From contig CANLIF010000064.1 in the NCBI GenBank assembly GCA_947491175.1, positions 1-7,429 of the forward strand: DNA of 7,429 bases, written 5' to 3'. Under the pieces are notes generated by a model. That model did not search any database. It was not told the DNA's origin and saw only the letters and a program-made list of their open reading frames with translations. The position numbers and the translations under genes were made by a program. The DNA comes from Actinomycetota bacterium (lineage in GTDB: Bacteria; Actinomycetota; Actinomycetes; S36-B12; UBA5976). Of the stretch, positions 5,740 to 7,429 are shown one piece after another; position 1 is the first letter of the stretch; each line of letters opens with the position of its first letter.

Positions 5740-6699
5740 TTAAACGTCGGATGAATCTCGGGCGGCAATGGCTTGCTTGTAAAGTTTTCCAGCCCGGTAA
5801 GAAGAGCGAACTAGCGGCCCACTGAGAACTCCTGCAAATCCAATATCCTGCGCTACCGTTGCCAACTCCACAAACTCTTCGGGGCGAACCCAACGATCAA
5901 CTGGATGGTGGCGCAAGGATGGGCGAAGGTATTGGGTAATGGTCACCAGGTCACATCCAGCGTTATGTAAGTCATTAAGTGCCTGATGGACTTCGGAAAT
6001 CTCTTCACCCATACCAAGAATTAAATTACTTTTAGTTACCAACCCGAATTCTCTGGCTGCAGTAATTACGCCAAGTGATTTTTCATATCTAAAGCCCGGT
6101 CGAATTCGCTTAAAAATTCGGGGCACAGTTTCAATGTTGTGCGCAAATACTTCTGGCTTTGAATCAAATACTTCTTTGAGCAATTCAGGCTTTCCATCGA
6201 AGTCTGGTGCCAACATCTCGACGCCACAGCCAGGAACCACTTCATGAATTTGGCGAATAGTTTCGGCGTACAGCCAAGAACCACCATCTGGAAGATCATC
6301 TCTAGCCACACCCGTTACCGTTGCGTAACGCAGTTGCATGGTTTTGACAGACTCGGCTACTCGACGAGGTTCATCACGATCTAGATCAACTGGCTTTCCA
6401 GTATCAATCTGGCAGAAGTCACATCTACGAGTGCATTGGTCGCCACCAATAAGAAAAGTTGCTTCGCGATCTTCCCAGCATTCAAAAATGTTTGGACAAC
6501 CAGCCGCTTGGCAGACTGTGTGTAGGCCCTCAGACTTAACCAAGTCCATGATTTGGGTGTACTCGGGTCCGGTTTTCAGTTTGGTCTTAATCCACTCAGG
6601 CTTGCGTTCAATCGGGACTAAGGAATTTCGGGCTTCGATCCGCAATAATTTGGGACCGTCTGCTTTACCTGCAGGCTCATCGAGATAAGGCGTACTCAC
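5740..6699 (-). CDS. lipA: Lipoyl synthase (radical SAM)
   Basis: Inserts two sulfur atoms at C6 and C8 of the protein-bound octanoyl group, making the lipoyl cofactor of pyruvate/2-oxoglutarate dehydrogenase and glycine cleavage H protein. The 319-residue product has the usual length. It carries the auxiliary-cluster cysteines Cys63, Cys68 and Cys74 (CX4CX5C within HTVCQAAGCPNIFECW), the radical-SAM CX3CX2C at Cys89, Cys93 and Cys96 (CTRRCDFC) and the C-terminal RSSY (298-301) that supplies the serine ligand of the auxiliary cluster. RKPEWIK (32-38) is the conserved N-terminal motif. The GTG at 6699 is chosen because it gives a family-like N terminus. AAGG abuts it and is too close to serve as a ribosome binding site, but TAGACT lies 6 nt upstream, so a leaderless transcript from inside the operon is possible as well as read-through from lipB. 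Confidence 0.98.
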   Translation of the reverse strand: MSTPYLDEPAGKADGPKLLRIEARNSLVPIERKPEWIKTKLKTGPEYTQIMDLVKSEGLHTVCQAAGCPNIFECWEDREATFLIGGDQCTRRCDFCQIDTGKPVDLDRDEPRRVAESVKTMQLRYATVTGVARDDLPDGGSWLYAETIRQIHEVVPGCGVEMLAPDFDGKPELLKEVFDSKPEVFAHNIETVPRIFKRIRPGFRYEKSLGVITAAREFGLVTKSNLILGMGEEISEVHQALNDLHNAGCDLVTITQYLRPSLRHHPVDRWVRPEEFVELATVAQDIGFAGVLSGPLVRSSYRAGKLYKQAIAARDSSDV

Positions 6700-6705
6700 C
6701 CTTGC

Positions 6706-6711
6706 AGTCTA
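6706..6711 (-). promoter_or_regulatory. Predicted -10 hexamer of an internal leaderless promoter for lipA
   Basis: TAGACT on the minus strand, then exactly 6 nt (GCAAGG), then the lipA GTG. The first three bases are also the TAG stop codon of the upstream membrane gene. Same geometry as at the S9 peptidase and RDD starts; no clear -35. It would allow lipA expression independent of lipB. Confidence 0.4.
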
Positions 6712-7263
6712 GTTGAGAGGCTTACGAGTGCTTGCCTTGCGTCGATTTGCCAAGACCCAGAAACCCAAAGTCAGGGCCCCAAAAACCAGTGCAATTAATC
6801 CGGTGAGATTTAGTAACTCAGCACTTAGCTCAGACAAATAGACAGAGATTACCAATGCGGACAAATCCGAAATGGCTGAGCCGATTGATTCGGTAAATGC
6901 CTGTCGACTTCGAGTTAGAAAAATTGTCCAGACACCAAATGAAATGAACAACCCTAGGCAAATGTGCAAAGTTGAGGTGAGTTGGTCTTTGCTAAACATC
7001 AGTCCTGCTAGGCCCAGGAAAACAGTGGCAACTAGTGCGGGAAGACTCCAAGTCCCAAGGAAATCCAAAAGTGACGAAATAGTCTGAATGTCTGCCCCAA
7101 ATATCTCAATAGCTCCAGGCCGAGAATCGTTACCAAACATTTCCAGCACTGCCGCATATTGGTCACCCGATATCTCGCGCTTTGAAACAGCAAATCCAAT
7201 TACTGCAATCGGCGAAAAAACAATCGCAAGGAATTTAAGGGCTAATACGAAAAATTTAGGCAT
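6709..7263 (-). CDS. Membrane protein of unknown function between lipB and lipA
   Basis: 184 residues from the ATG at 7263. Four hydrophobic segments are visible, about 6-26, 73-91, 99-117 and 151-172, with a basic C-terminal tail RRKASTRK (174-181). The positive-inside rule suggests both ends are cytoplasmic, with two external loops: 27-72, containing acidic and polar residues, and 118-150, which looks amphipathic. I recognise no domain. The same frame stays open a further 26 codons upstream, but that part lies entirely over the LipB C terminus, so the shorter start is preferred. The ATG overlaps the lipB stop by 8 bp (7256-7263) and lipA follows 9 nt after its stop, so it belongs to the lip operon and is probably coupled to lipB translation. 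Only a distant AAGG precedes the start. Confidence 0.75.
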   Translation of the reverse strand: MPKFFVLALKFLAIVFSPIAVIGFAVSKREISGDQYAAVLEMFGNDSRPGAIEIFGADIQTISSLLDFLGTWSLPALVATVFLGLAGLMFSKDQLTSTLHICLGLFISFGVWTIFLTRSRQAFTESIGSAISDLSALVISVYLSELSAELLNLTGLIALVFGALTLGFWVLANRRKASTRKPLN

Positions 7264-7429
7264 TGACGGGCAAACCTTGTGAGAGTTGATTTGCGATTTG
7301 GCCAAATACTCTGTGTAGATGAAATTCTGCGCGATCGGCAACTTCGCCGATTGAAATGTTTCGACCTAATTCTTTGGACAAAGTTGTAACGCCAGCATCT
7401 CGAATGCCACAAGGCACGATGCGATCAAA
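7256..7429 (-). CDS. lipB: Octanoyl-(acyl carrier protein):protein octanoyltransferase, C-terminal part
   Basis: The last 57 codons of lipB; the 5' part lies beyond the right edge of the window. The visible protein begins FDRIVPCGIRDAGVTTL, the LipB active-site signature, in which the Cys of PCGI (seventh visible residue) is the acyl-thioester nucleophile. LipB moves octanoyl from acyl carrier protein to lipoyl domains, supplying the LipA substrate. The catalytic lysine motif is outside the window. The reading frame ends at TAA 7258-7256, overlapping the start of the membrane protein gene. Identification rests on the motif and on lipA downstream in the same orientation. Confidence 0.93.
   Translation of the reverse strand, partial: FDRIVPCGIRDAGVTTLSKELGRNISIGEVADRAEFHLHRVFGQIANQLSQGLPVNA

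Noticed and set aside
6338..6688. Open frame of 116 codons antisense to lipA
   Set aside because: It mirrors the conserved LipA coding sequence and its composition is that of an antisense shadow, with no start signal or recognisable domain.
7264..7341. A longer membrane protein (210 residues) starting at 7341
   Set aside because: The extra 26 codons lie wholly within the clearly conserved LipB C terminus in another frame; the ATG at 7263, overlapping the lipB stop, is a typical coupled start.

Overview
The window looks like a stretch of a compact, low-to-medium GC actinobacterial chromosome. The gene content is the conserved actinobacterial block lipB / lipA / DUF4191 / RDD protein / glnA. 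The glutamine synthetase is an adenylylation-type (I-beta) enzyme, and the DNA in front of it carries what reads as a GlnR operator. The modest GC content, very short or overlapping gene junctions and probable leaderless starts suggest a streamlined aquatic actinobacterium such as the freshwater acI/Nanopelagicales type. That lineage call is inference from style, not from a marker gene.

Layout from left to right: an S9 family serine peptidase (minus, 6-1889); a strong intrinsic terminator (1913-1959) ending glnA (minus, 1965-3410); a 192-bp divergent regulatory region (3411-3602) with a glnA promoter, a four-box GlnR-type operator, an inverted repeat and a leader hairpin, plus a leaderless promoter for the RDD membrane protein (plus, 3603-4076); a CE4/NodB polysaccharide deacetylase family protein (plus, 4081-4878) coupled to the RDD gene. 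Converging on these from the right is a minus-strand operon: the 3' end of lipB (7256-7429, cut by the window edge), a four-helix membrane protein of unknown function (6709-7263), lipA (5740-6699), a DUF4191 membrane protein (5068-5730) and a 66-residue membrane hairpin protein (4871-5071). The last gene of each convergent unit overlaps the other by 8 bp.

How it works together: LipB (octanoyl transfer) and LipA (sulfur insertion) make the lipoyl cofactor of 2-oxoacid dehydrogenases and the glycine cleavage system. GlnA makes glutamine from glutamate and ammonia. It appears controlled at transcription by GlnR-like boxes and after translation by adenylylation of Tyr409. The RDD and DUF4191 proteins are conserved neighbours of unknown role. 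Three genes (S9 peptidase, RDD, lipA) show the same promoter geometry, a TAGAGT/TAGACT -10 hexamer exactly 6 nt before the start codon, which predicts leaderless mRNAs.

No intergenic stretch exceeds 300 bp. I see no tRNA, rRNA, CRISPR, insertion sequence or prophage signal. I do not see an undescribed defence or mobile system. The points worth a second look are regulatory architecture and the unrecognised membrane genes.
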